Shown piece after piece: positions 24,368 through 31,992 of a stretch of DNA of 64,000 bases. The stretch is from Rhizobium freirei PRF 81. GTDB lineage: Bacteria; Pseudomonadota; Alphaproteobacteria; Rhizobiales; Rhizobiaceae. Every line of letters begins with the position of its first letter. The stretch's first letter is position 1. The DNA is taken from contig NZ_AQHN01000083.1 of NCBI RefSeq assembly GCF_000359745.1, positions 186,001 to 250,000 on the forward strand. The letters are read 5' to 3'. The notes below the pieces were generated by a model. That model ran no database searches and had not been told where the DNA came from. It saw nothing but the letters and a program-made list of their open reading frames with translations. The translations under genes and the position numbers were made by a program.

Positions 24368-24397
24368 TTGCTGTGATAATGATATCTCTATGTTATA
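24368..24397 (+). promoter_or_regulatory. Putative eryA promoter with TATGTTATA
   Basis: AT-rich block with TTGCTG (24368-24373) and TATGTTATA (24389-24397), the latter shared with the eryE and eryR control regions. TGTGATA just upstream (24372-24378) resembles half of the inverted repeat before eryR. It lies about 160 nt before the translated leader. Exact -35/-10 assignment is unclear. Confidence 0.4.
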
Positions 24398-24400
24398 AGT

Positions 24401-24428
24401 CGGCAATCGCGTTGCCGGATTGCGATTG
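24401..24428 (+). other. Overlapping alternative hairpins in the eryA leader
   Basis: CGGCAA-TCGCG-TTGCCG (24401-24417) can fold as a 6-bp hairpin. Alternatively CAATCGC (24404-24410) pairs with GCGATTG (24422-24428) over 7 bp. The two structures share bases and exclude each other. They sit just after the putative promoter, so they may form a switch in the 5' leader, or the 7-bp arms may be a protein-binding palindrome. Confidence 0.35.
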
Positions 24429-24561
24429 GGTGAGGGGCGGTCATGCGACTGGTCTCGATTGCCACTGACGCTCCATCGGCGAGCGGGCTTATGATCTGGT
24501 TTTGGTGTGGGCACCTTCGCAGCGAAGGCTCAAGCCGGAGGTCGAGCCGGGAGGAATGAAG

Positions 24562-24630
24562 ATGTTTTTGGCGAATGCTTGCGTCCCTGTCGCAGGCCGT
24601 ATGGTGATGGGATTGGCGCGCGATGCCTAA
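24562..24630 (+). CDS. 22-residue leader ORF coupled to eryA
   Basis: ATG 24562 has GGGAGG 7 nt upstream (an ATG at 24556 is in the same frame but too close). The frame runs 22 codons to TAA at 24628-24630 and so overlaps the eryA start (ATG 24623) by 8 bases. eryA itself has no recognisable ribosome site, so ribosomes finishing the leader probably re-start on eryA. The peptide starts MFLANACVPV. I infer translational coupling; a signalling role is not shown. Confidence 0.5.
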   Translation: MFLANACVPVAGRMVMGLARDA

Positions 24631-26173
24631 GAGTGACGGGATCATCATTGGGATCGATGCGGGAACTTCCGTTCTCAAGGCGGTCGCCTTCGACATGTCC
24701 GGTCGGCAGATAGCGACGGCATCGGCCCGAAATCGGTACGAGACGGGCGAAGATGGTTCTGTCACGCAGTCGTTGAGCCAGACATGGTCCGACTGCGTCA
24801 GCGCCCTGCGCGGCCTTGGCGAAATGGTGGCGGACCTTGCCGCTCGTGCCGCAGCCATAGCCGTGACCGGGCAGGGGGATGGCACGTGGCTCGTCGGCGC
24901 CGGCAATGTTCCGATTGGAGACGCCTGGCTCTGGCTCGACGCGCGTGCTGCGCCGACCGTGACGCGGCTGGGTGCCGGGTCCGGCAACCGCGCCCGCTTT
25001 GAGGCGACCGGCACAGGGCTCAATACCTGCCAGCAGGGCGCGCAGCTCGCCCATATGGATCGCTTCATGCCCGAGCTCCTCGATCGGGCGGAGGCGTCGC
25101 TTCATTGCAAGGACTGGCTTTACCTCAACCTTACCGGCATTCGCGCCACCGATCCGTCGGAGGCAAGCTTTACCTTCGGTAACTTCCGCAATCGGCAATA
25201 TGATCCGGTTGTCATCGATGCACTCGGCCTTGCTCGCAGGCGCTCGCTTTTGCCGGAGATCATCGACGGCACCGAAACCAGCCATCCCTTGACCGCCGAC
25301 GCGGCCAAAGCGGCCGGATTGCTTGCCGGAACTCCGGTATGCCTCGGTTATGTGGATATGGTGATGACCGCACTCGGTGCCGGCGTACGCACGGGCGGCC
25401 GGAATGCGGCCTGCTCGACGATCGGTTCGACCGGCGTGCATATGCGCGCCAAGGCCGTCGCCGACGTTCAGCTGAATGACGAGGGAACCGGTTACGTCAT
25501 CGCGCTGCCGATCCCGGGCATCGTCACGCAGGTTCAGACCAATATGGGCGCGACGATCAATGTCGACTGGATCCTGCGTATGGCGGCGGATCTGATCTCT
25601 GAGGGTGGTCGCCAGGTTTCCTACTCGGACCTCATTCCGCGTATCGATGCCTGGTTCGCCGCAAGCCGCCCGACGAATCTTCTCTATCATCCGTATATTT
25701 CCGAGGCCGGAGAGCGAGGCCCCTTCGTCAATGCGCATGCGCGTGCCGGCTTTACCGGGCTTTCCACACGTCATGGCTTTGTCGACATGTTGCGCGCTGT
25801 GATCGAAGGGCTCGGCATGGCAACGCGCGATTGTTACGCGGCCATGGGCGATATGCCGTCTGAACTGCGCGTCACGGGCGGCGCTGCCCGCTCGCGCGCC
25901 TTGCGCGGTTCGCTATCCGCAGCCGTCAATGCGCCGGTGAGAATTTCCGATCGCGAAGAGGCGGGAGCTGCCGGCGTCGCGATGATGGCGGCGGTTGCGG
26001 TCGGCGCCTATCCGGACATGGACAGCTGCATTGCCGAATGGGTGACGCCCCTGCTCGGTGAAGCCGAAGCCCCGAACGCCGGAGATGCCGAGCGCTACGA
26101 CCGCCTGTTCGACGCCTACAAGGATGTGCGCGAAGCGATTGCGCCCGCCTGGGACAAACTTGCCGGGCATTAG
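24623..26173 (+). CDS. eryA: Erythritol kinase EryA
   Basis: First step of erythritol use: ATP-dependent phosphorylation in the cytosol to erythritol 4-phosphate. It is a 516-aa FGGY kinase with the phosphate-1 motif IIGIDAGTSVLKAVAFD and the C-terminal adenosine motif LRVTGGAARSRALRGSLSAAVNAPV. Gene order with eryB, eryC, eryD and the tpi/rpi genes matches the Brucella and rhizobial loci and fixes the call. The start has no Shine-Dalgarno sequence and lies within the last codons of a short leader ORF. The next gene, eryB, follows after 68 bp. Confidence 0.93.
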   Translation: MPKSDGIIIGIDAGTSVLKAVAFDMSGRQIATASARNRYETGEDGSVTQSLSQTWSDCVSALRGLGEMVADLAARAAAIAVTGQGDGTWLVGAGNVPIGDAWLWLDARAAPTVTRLGAGSGNRARFEATGTGLNTCQQGAQLAHMDRFMPELLDRAEASLHCKDWLYLNLTGIRATDPSEASFTFGNFRNRQYDPVVIDALGLARRRSLLPEIIDGTETSHPLTADAAKAAGLLAGTPVCLGYVDMVMTALGAGVRTGGRNAACSTIGSTGVHMRAKAVADVQLNDEGTGYVIALPIPGIVTQVQTNMGATINVDWILRMAADLISEGGRQVSYSDLIPRIDAWFAASRPTNLLYHPYISEAGERGPFVNAHARAGFTGLSTRHGFVDMLRAVIEGLGMATRDCYAAMGDMPSELRVTGGAARSRALRGSLSAAVNAPVRISDREEAGAAGVAMMAAVAVGAYPDMDSCIAEWVTPLLGEAEAPNAGDAERYDRLFDAYKDVREAIAPAWDKLAGH

Positions 26174-26241
26174 CCGGCATAGTGTCCCGCTGCCCGTGAA
26201 GTTTGATTTGATGATGCCAGAGGCATCCGAAGGAGCACGAC

Positions 26242-27753
26242 ATGACTGAACCCGAAATCTTCGATCTCTTCGTGATCGGCGGCGGCATCAACGGTGCCGG
26301 CATTGCCCGCGACGCAGCCGGGCGAGGCCTTTCGGTAATGATGTGCGAGAAGGGCGATCTGGCGGAAGGAACGTCGTCGCGCTCCGGCAAGCTGGTGCAT
26401 GGCGGTCTGCGGTATCTCGAATATTACGAGTTCCGGCTGGTGCGCGAAGCCCTGATCGAGCGCGAAGTGCTCCTCAATTCCGCAAGTCATATCATCTGGC
26501 CGATGCGTTTCGTGCTGCCGCACAGCCCGACGGATCGCCCTGCGTGGCTCGTTCGCCTTGGCCTTTTCCTCTACGACCATCTCGGCGGCCGCAAGAAGCT
26601 GCCGGGCACACGTTCGCTCGACCTGCACCGCGATCCCGAGGGAGCGCCTATTCTCGATCAATACTCCAAGGGCTTCGAATATTCCGACTGTTGGGTCGAT
26701 GACGCCCGCCTTGTCGTCCTCAATGCGCTCGACGCCGCCGCCAAGGGCGCGCGGATCCTGACGCGTACCGCCTGCATCGGTGCCCGCCGCGATCAAGGCG
26801 TCTGGACCGTTCAGATGCGCGACCAGCGCTCCGGCGAAGTGCGCACGGTGCGCGCCAAGGCGCTGGTGAATGCGTCGGGACCCTGGGTCAACGACATCAT
26901 CCATCGCGTTGCCGGCTCCAACAGCAGTCGCAGCGTCCGGCTCGTCAAGGGCAGCCACATCATCGTTCCGAAGTTCTGGAACGGACAGCAGGCTTATCTG
27001 GTCCAGAACCACGACAAGCGCGTCATCTTCATCAACCCCTATGAGGGCGACAAGGCGCTGATCGGCACGACCGACATTCCCTACGAAGGCCGGCCAGAAG
27101 AGGTGAAGGCCGACGAGAAGGAAATCGATTATCTGATCGCGGCAGTGAACCGCTACTTCAAGGAAAAGCTGCGCCGCTCCGACGTGCTCGAAAGCTTCTC
27201 CGGAGTGCGGCCGCTCTTCGACGACGGCAAGGGCAATCCTTCGGCCGTGACGCGCGATTATGTTTTCGACCTAGACGAGACGGGCGGCGCGCCGCTTCTC
27301 AACGTTTTCGGCGGCAAGATCACCACATTCCGCAAGCTTTCGGAGCATGCGATGCAGAAGCTTGCCAGGTTTTTCCCGAAGATGGGCGGCGACTGGACGC
27401 GCAGTGCCACTCTTCCTGGCGGTGATATCCCGAATGCCGACTATGTCGCCTTCACCGATACGCTGCGTACCGCCTATCCTTGGATGCCTCGCACGCTCAT
27501 CAATCACTACGGACATCTTTACGGCGCACGCACCAAGATGATCGTCGGCAGCGCACCCTCGCTTGAGGGGCTCGGCCGCCATTTCGGCGGCAATCTCTAC
27601 GAAGCGGAGGCGCGTTATCTGGCCGCGTCGGAATGGGCACAGGAAGCAGAAGACGTCCTCATGCGCCGCACCAAGGAAGGTCTGCGCATGACGGCCGAGG
27701 AGAAGGCGGCATTTTCCGCATGGTTCGACGCCGAACTGGCGCTGGCCGCCTGA
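26242..27753 (+). CDS. eryB: Erythritol-phosphate dehydrogenase EryB
   Basis: Oxidises L-erythritol 4-phosphate to L-3-tetrulose 4-phosphate; an FAD enzyme of the GlpD family expected to hand electrons to the respiratory chain. It has 503 aa, with the FAD motif GGGINGAG (13-20) and the family signature SGKLVHGGLRYLEYYEFRLVREA. AAGGAG lies 8-10 nt before the ATG. It is shorter at the C-terminus than the other GlpD-like protein in the window (14985-16733). Position between eryA and eryC supports the assignment. Confidence 0.93.
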   Translation: MTEPEIFDLFVIGGGINGAGIARDAAGRGLSVMMCEKGDLAEGTSSRSGKLVHGGLRYLEYYEFRLVREALIEREVLLNSASHIIWPMRFVLPHSPTDRPAWLVRLGLFLYDHLGGRKKLPGTRSLDLHRDPEGAPILDQYSKGFEYSDCWVDDARLVVLNALDAAAKGARILTRTACIGARRDQGVWTVQMRDQRSGEVRTVRAKALVNASGPWVNDIIHRVAGSNSSRSVRLVKGSHIIVPKFWNGQQAYLVQNHDKRVIFINPYEGDKALIGTTDIPYEGRPEEVKADEKEIDYLIAAVNRYFKEKLRRSDVLESFSGVRPLFDDGKGNPSAVTRDYVFDLDETGGAPLLNVFGGKITTFRKLSEHAMQKLARFFPKMGGDWTRSATLPGGDIPNADYVAFTDTLRTAYPWMPRTLINHYGHLYGARTKMIVGSAPSLEGLGRHFGGNLYEAEARYLAASEWAQEAEDVLMRRTKEGLRMTAEEKAAFSAWFDAELALAA

Positions 27754-27784
27754 CCCTTTCGACGATTGCCGGGAGACGACATCG

Positions 27785-28717
27785 ATGCCCTTGACCCTGT
27801 CACTCAATACCAACCCGCTGGTGAACCGCTTCGCGGAACCTTCAGACCTGATTGAAACAGTCGCTCGTGATCTTCGCATTCGCGATCTGCAACTGACCCA
27901 CGAATTCATCAATCCGAGCTGGCAGGCGCCGGTTATCCGCCGTCTGACGCGCGACATGCAAGCGGCCATGAAACGCACCGGCGTTCGTGTGACCTCGGGC
28001 ATGACCGGTCCCTATGGCCGCCTCAATCATTTCGGCCATCCGGATAGGGATGTCCGGCGCTATTATGTCGACTGGTTCAAGACCTTTGCCGATATCACCG
28101 CCGATCTCGGCGGCCATTCCGTCGGCACACAGTTCGCGATCTTCACCTACAAGGATTACGACGATCCGGCGCGGCGCGAGGAGCTGATTGAGATCGCGAT
28201 CGAGTGTTGGGGCGAGGTGGCCGAGCACGCCCGCGCCGCCGGTCTCTCCTATATCTTCTGGGAACCGATGAGCATTGGACGCGAATTCGGCGAAACCATT
28301 AAGGCATGCCTCTCCCTGCAGAACAGATTGACGAAGGCGCCATTCGCCATACCGATGTGGATGATGGCCGACGTCGACCATGGCGACGTCACCTCGGCCA
28401 ATCCCGACGACTACGATCCCTATGCCTGGGCGCGTGCTGTTCCGAAGGTTTCGCCGATCATCCACATCAAGCAGAGCCTGATGGACAAGGGCGGACACCG
28501 TCCCTTCACGGCGGAATTCAACGCCAAAGGCCGCATCCAGCCGGAACCGCTGCTGAAGGCTTTTGCCGAAGGTGGTGCCAGGGATAACGAGATCTGCCTG
28601 GAGCTGTCGTTCAAGGAGCGCGAGCCGAACGACCGTCAGGTCATTTCGCAGATTGCCGAAAGTGTCGCCTTCTGGGCACCTCATATCGACACGGGCGCCG
28701 GCGACTTGCATATCTAG
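27785..28717 (+). CDS. eryC: Tetrulose-4-phosphate isomerase/racemase EryC
   Basis: In Brucella EryC converts L-3-tetrulose 4-phosphate to the D form. This 310-aa protein is a TIM barrel of the xylose-isomerase/AP-endonuclease-2 type: FWEPMSIGREF, MWMMADVDHGDV and LELSFKEREPND carry the Glu, Asp/His and Glu that usually bind the metal. It follows eryB by 31 bp, with GGGAG upstream of its ATG. The older annotation of EryC as a dehydrogenase does not fit this fold. The call depends on the conserved ery order and on this family. Confidence 0.92.
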   Translation: MPLTLSLNTNPLVNRFAEPSDLIETVARDLRIRDLQLTHEFINPSWQAPVIRRLTRDMQAAMKRTGVRVTSGMTGPYGRLNHFGHPDRDVRRYYVDWFKTFADITADLGGHSVGTQFAIFTYKDYDDPARREELIEIAIECWGEVAEHARAAGLSYIFWEPMSIGREFGETIKACLSLQNRLTKAPFAIPMWMMADVDHGDVTSANPDDYDPYAWARAVPKVSPIIHIKQSLMDKGGHRPFTAEFNAKGRIQPEPLLKAFAEGGARDNEICLELSFKEREPNDRQVISQIAESVAFWAPHIDTGAGDLHI

Positions 28718-28839
28718 CTATGGAAATGATCGAGTCTCGAATCTGCGATCAAATCAGCCATGAAGCGATGTCGAGGAAGCAAGTCGGGATCTAGACGTAG
28801 GCGGAACCCTATGCGTGAGACAATGAAAAGGAGCGGTCG

Positions 28840-29778
28840 ATGACGGATGCGGATGCTTCGCTCGCCGTGCGGGCGGCCTGGTTGCACTATGCTGGCGGAC
28901 TGACGCAGTCAGAGGTGGCAAAACGGCTCGGTGTTCCCTCGGTGAAGGCACACCGGCTGATTGCGCGCGCCGTCGCCGATGGCGTTGTAAAAGTGACGAT
29001 CGACGGCGATATCGTCGAATGCGTTGAGCTGGAAGCGGAGCTTTCGGCGCGCTTCGGTCTGCAATATTGCGAGGTCGCGCCCGACCTTGGCGAAGATGGC
29101 TACGAGTTTCGTGCCCTTGGGCAGGCGGGTGCCGGATTTCTGCGCCGTGAGATCGAAAGCGGCAACAACAAGGTCATCGGCCTTGGCCATGGCCGAACCC
29201 TTTCTTCTGCGGTTCATCATATGTCGCGCGTCAGTGCCAAGGATTTGCGCTTCGTCTCGCTGCTTGGCGGGCTCACCAGAAATTATGCCGCCAATCCCTA
29301 TGACGTGATGCATCGCATCGCCGAAAAGACCGGCATGCAGGCGCATGTGATGCCGGTGCCGTTCTTCGCCAACACCCGCGAGGATCGCGATGTGCTGTTG
29401 GCGCAGCGCGGCGTCAGGGAAGTTTTCGATCTGGCAAATGGCGCCGAATTGAAGCTGGTCGGTCTGGGCACCGTCGATACGGAGGCGCAGCTCGTACTCT
29501 CGGGCATGGTGGAGCCGCGCGAGATCAGGGAGGTCACTGCCGCCGGCGGCGTCGGCGAAATCCTCGGCCACTTCTTCGACGCCGATGGCAATATCCTGGA
29601 GACGACGTTGACGGCGCGCACGCTTTCGGCGTCGCTGCCGCGTTCGAAAAAGGAGCGGCTGGTGGCGCTTGCCGGCGGGCTGCCCAAGGTCGAGGCCATC
29701 CGCGCAGTTCTGAAAAATCGCTGTCTCTACGGCTTGATTACCGACGAAAGAACGGCGCGGGCCTTGCTGAAGGCATAG
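28840..29778 (+). CDS. eryD: SorC-family regulator EryD
   Basis: Known in Brucella as an erythritol-responsive repressor of the ery operon. It has 312 aa: an N-terminal helix-turn-helix (LTQSEVAKRLGVPSVKAHRLIARAV, about 28-52) and a C-terminal SorC sugar-binding domain with VIGLGHGRTLSSAV and FVSLLGG. AAAAGGAG precedes the ATG. The 122-bp gap after eryC is larger than other gaps in the operon, but no separate promoter is obvious. It likely controls both arms. Confidence 0.92.
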   Translation: MTDADASLAVRAAWLHYAGGLTQSEVAKRLGVPSVKAHRLIARAVADGVVKVTIDGDIVECVELEAELSARFGLQYCEVAPDLGEDGYEFRALGQAGAGFLRREIESGNNKVIGLGHGRTLSSAVHHMSRVSAKDLRFVSLLGGLTRNYAANPYDVMHRIAEKTGMQAHVMPVPFFANTREDRDVLLAQRGVREVFDLANGAELKLVGLGTVDTEAQLVLSGMVEPREIREVTAAGGVGEILGHFFDADGNILETTLTARTLSASLPRSKKERLVALAGGLPKVEAIRAVLKNRCLYGLITDERTARALLKA

Positions 29779-29813
29779 GCCGATCCACGGTCCAACAACG
29801 TAAGTTCATCTCA

Positions 29814-29856
29814 ATATCACAATATCAGTGTTGAGTTGTGATATATTTATGTTATA
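29814..29856 (+). promoter_or_regulatory. Inverted repeat and TATGTTATA before eryR
   Basis: ATATCACAA (29814-29822) and TTGTGATAT (29836-29844) are perfect 9-bp arms, with 22 bp from arm start to arm start (about two helical turns). TATGTTATA follows at 29848-29856, as it does upstream of eryA and eryE. The arrangement, 39 bp before the chosen eryR start, suits autoregulation by the DeoR-type EryR or control by EryD. Confidence 0.6.
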
Positions 29857-29894
29857 TTTTCTTTGGTTCTGTTGGTAGATGGCCGGAGAGCAAG

Positions 29895-30671
29895 GTGAAG
29901 CGGGAAGAGCGCCAGCAATTGATCATCAATTTGCTCGTCGAGCATAAGACCGTCGATCTCGACGATCTGGCTGATCGCTTTGCCGTATCCAAGATGACCA
30001 TTCACCGGGACCTTGACGATCTCGAGCAGGCAGGCGTGCTGCGCAAAGTTCGCGGAGGTGCGACGATCGATGCCGGCACGCAGTTCGAGAGCGATTTCCG
30101 CTTCCGGGAGCGGCGGGATCACGAAGCGAAGCTCAGCATGGCGCATTGTGCGCTGGATCTCGTCGAGCCCGGCATGACCGTTATGGTCAATGACGGGTCC
30201 ATGGCCGCCGTTCTCGGCGAGATGTTGCTGCAAAAGCGCCCGCTGACGCTGATCACCAACAATGCAGCGATCATAGACCGCATGAAAAACGAGAGCGGCA
30301 TCACCTTGATCGCGATTGGCGGCGTCTATTCCGCCAAATTCAACGCCTTTCTCGGCGTCGTAACCGAGGAAGCGCTGTCGCGGCTGAGGGCCGACATCGC
30401 GTTCCTGTCGACGCCCGCCATCTCCGGCAGGCTTGCCTATCACATGGATGACAATGTCGTGCGCGCCAAGCGCGCCATGATCGCTTCGGCTGCCAAGAGG
30501 TGCCTGCTCGTCAGCCATCAACGCATCGGTCATACGGCCCTGCATGTGATGGCGGATCTCGCCGATTTCGATGCCATCATCACAGATCGCGCACCGGATG
30601 GCGCCATTCTCGATCAATTCCGTCGCGACGGCATCACTCTTACCATTGCTTCGAACCAGGATATGACATGA
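29895..30671 (+). CDS. eryR: DeoR-family regulator EryR
   Basis: A repressor-type protein of 258 aa from GTG 29895, which has GGAGAG just upstream. The longer frame from 29838 would begin within the AT-rich promoter. A winged helix-turn-helix lies at about 6-56 (AVSKMTIHRDLDDLEQAGVLRKVRGGA), and the DeoR sensor domain has VNDGSMAAVLGEM and RAKRAMI for the sugar-phosphate ligand. It overlaps tpiB by ATGA and is the first gene of the eryR-tpiB-rpiB unit known from rhizobia. Confidence 0.88.
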   Translation: MKREERQQLIINLLVEHKTVDLDDLADRFAVSKMTIHRDLDDLEQAGVLRKVRGGATIDAGTQFESDFRFRERRDHEAKLSMAHCALDLVEPGMTVMVNDGSMAAVLGEMLLQKRPLTLITNNAAIIDRMKNESGITLIAIGGVYSAKFNAFLGVVTEEALSRLRADIAFLSTPAISGRLAYHMDDNVVRAKRAMIASAAKRCLLVSHQRIGHTALHVMADLADFDAIITDRAPDGAILDQFRRDGITLTIASNQDMT

Positions 30672-31438
30672 CAGAGACGCCCCGCTATTGGATCGGCACC
30701 AGCTGGAAGATGAACAAGACGCTGGCGGAGGCGCGCGCCTTCGCCGAAGCCCTGCGCGCTGCCGATGCTCTTCGTGACGCGCGTATCCAACGCTTCGTCA
30801 TTCCACCGTTCACAGCGGTGCGCGAGGTCAAGGCGATCCTGTCGGAAACCTCCGTCAAGGTCGGCGCGCAAAACATGCATTGGGCCGAAAAGGGCGCATG
30901 GACGGGAGAAATCTCGCCTCTGATGCTGAAGGATTGCAATCTCGACATCGTCGAGCTTGGCCATTCCGAACGCCGCGAGCATTTCGGCGAGACCAACGAA
31001 ACCGTGGGATTGAAGACCGAGGCGGCGGTTCGCCATGGCCTGATCCCGCTCATCTGCATCGGCGAGACGCTGGAGGATCGCGAAAGCGGCCGCGCGACGG
31101 AGATCCTCAGTGAGCAGGTCGTCGGCGCGCTCGAGGAGCTTTCTGCCGCGCAGAAGCAGGCAGACATCCTGCTCGCCTATGAGCCGGTCTGGGCGATCGG
31201 CGAAAAGGGGATCCCGGCCGAACCTTCCTACGCCGATGCGCGCCAAGCCGAGATCATCGCGGTCGCGCAAAAGGTGCTCGGCCGAAAGATACCATGCCTC
31301 TACGGCGGATCGGTCAATCCGCAAAACTGCGAAGAACTCATATCCTGCCCGAACGTAGACGGGCTTTTCATCGGGCGCTCCGCCTGGAATGTCGAAGGCT
31401 ATCTCGACATTCTCGCCAAGTGCGCCGCCAAACTCTAA
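30668..31438 (+). CDS. tpiB: Triose-phosphate-isomerase-like TpiB (EryH)
   Basis: Called EryH in Brucella, where it interconverts D-3-tetrulose 4-phosphate and D-erythrulose 4-phosphate. It has 256 aa and a full TIM barrel. The catalytic residues are Lys14 (WKMN), His99 (GHSERR) and Glu172 (AYEPVWAIG), and the phosphate-binding YGGSVN is present. The usual Asn of the NWKMN motif is Ser12 here (TSWKMN), in keeping with a substrate other than glyceraldehyde phosphate. ATG 30668 overlaps the eryR stop, so translation is coupled. Confidence 0.9.
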   Translation: MTETPRYWIGTSWKMNKTLAEARAFAEALRAADALRDARIQRFVIPPFTAVREVKAILSETSVKVGAQNMHWAEKGAWTGEISPLMLKDCNLDIVELGHSERREHFGETNETVGLKTEAAVRHGLIPLICIGETLEDRESGRATEILSEQVVGALEELSAAQKQADILLAYEPVWAIGEKGIPAEPSYADARQAEIIAVAQKVLGRKIPCLYGGSVNPQNCEELISCPNVDGLFIGRSAWNVEGYLDILAKCAAKL

Positions 31439-31449
31439 GGAGAAACATC

Positions 31450-31905
31450 ATGAAGCTTGCTATTGCTGGTGACAGCGCCGGCGAAGGCCTCGCCAAAGTT
31501 CTCGCCGATCACTTGAAGGACCGGTTTGAAGTCAGCGAAGTGTCGCGCACGCAGGAAGGCGCCGATGCGTTCTATGCCAATCTCGCCGACCGCGTCGCCT
31601 CCGGCGTCATCGACGGCACTTATGACAAGGCTATCCTCGTTTGCGGCACCGGCATCGGCGTCTGCATCTCGGCCAACAAAGTGCCGGGCATCCGCGCGGC
31701 TCTGACCCATGATACCTATTCGGCGGAGCGTGCTGCACTGTCGAACAACGCTCAGATCATCACCATGGGCGCGCGCGTCATCGGCACCGAACTTGCCAAG
31801 GCCATTTCCGACGCCTTTCTGGCGCAGACCTTCGACGAGAAGGGGCGTTCGTCCGGCAACGTCAACGCGATCAACGAAGTCGACGCGAAGTACAACGCGC
31901 GATAA
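31450..31905 (+). CDS. rpiB: RpiB-type isomerase (EryI)
   Basis: Called EryI in Brucella, where it turns D-erythrulose 4-phosphate into D-erythrose 4-phosphate, the end product feeding the pentose-phosphate pathway. It is a 151-aa LacA/RpiB protein. VCGTGIGVCISANKVPGIRAAL contains the active-site Cys and the anion-hole Gly-rich loop. TAAGGAG is 7-8 nt before the ATG and the gap to tpiB is 11 bp. It could also serve ribose 5-phosphate. Confidence 0.92.
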   Translation: MKLAIAGDSAGEGLAKVLADHLKDRFEVSEVSRTQEGADAFYANLADRVASGVIDGTYDKAILVCGTGIGVCISANKVPGIRAALTHDTYSAERAALSNNAQIITMGARVIGTELAKAISDAFLAQTFDEKGRSSGNVNAINEVDAKYNAR

Positions 31906-31929
31906 AGGACTGTCTCCCAAGACGCAGGA

Positions 31930-31963
31930 AGCCCGGCCGATCCTTCCGATCGACCGGGCTTTC
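31930..31963 (+). terminator. Terminator after rpiB (bidirectional)
   Basis: AGCCCGGCCGATC (31930-31942) and GATCGACCGGGCT (31948-31960) form a 13-bp stem with one mismatch and a 5-base loop, followed by TTTCCC. It is placed between convergent genes (rpiB and the glycerophosphodiesterase-like gene), so it may serve both. Confidence 0.75.
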
Positions 31964-31992
31964 CCGTATCCGACGATGAGCCTGACTGCCCG

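Noticed and set aside
24530..25774. 414-codon minus-strand frame over eryA
   Set aside because: Arg/Gly-rich shadow of eryA without any motif; eryA is confirmed by FGGY motifs and gene order.
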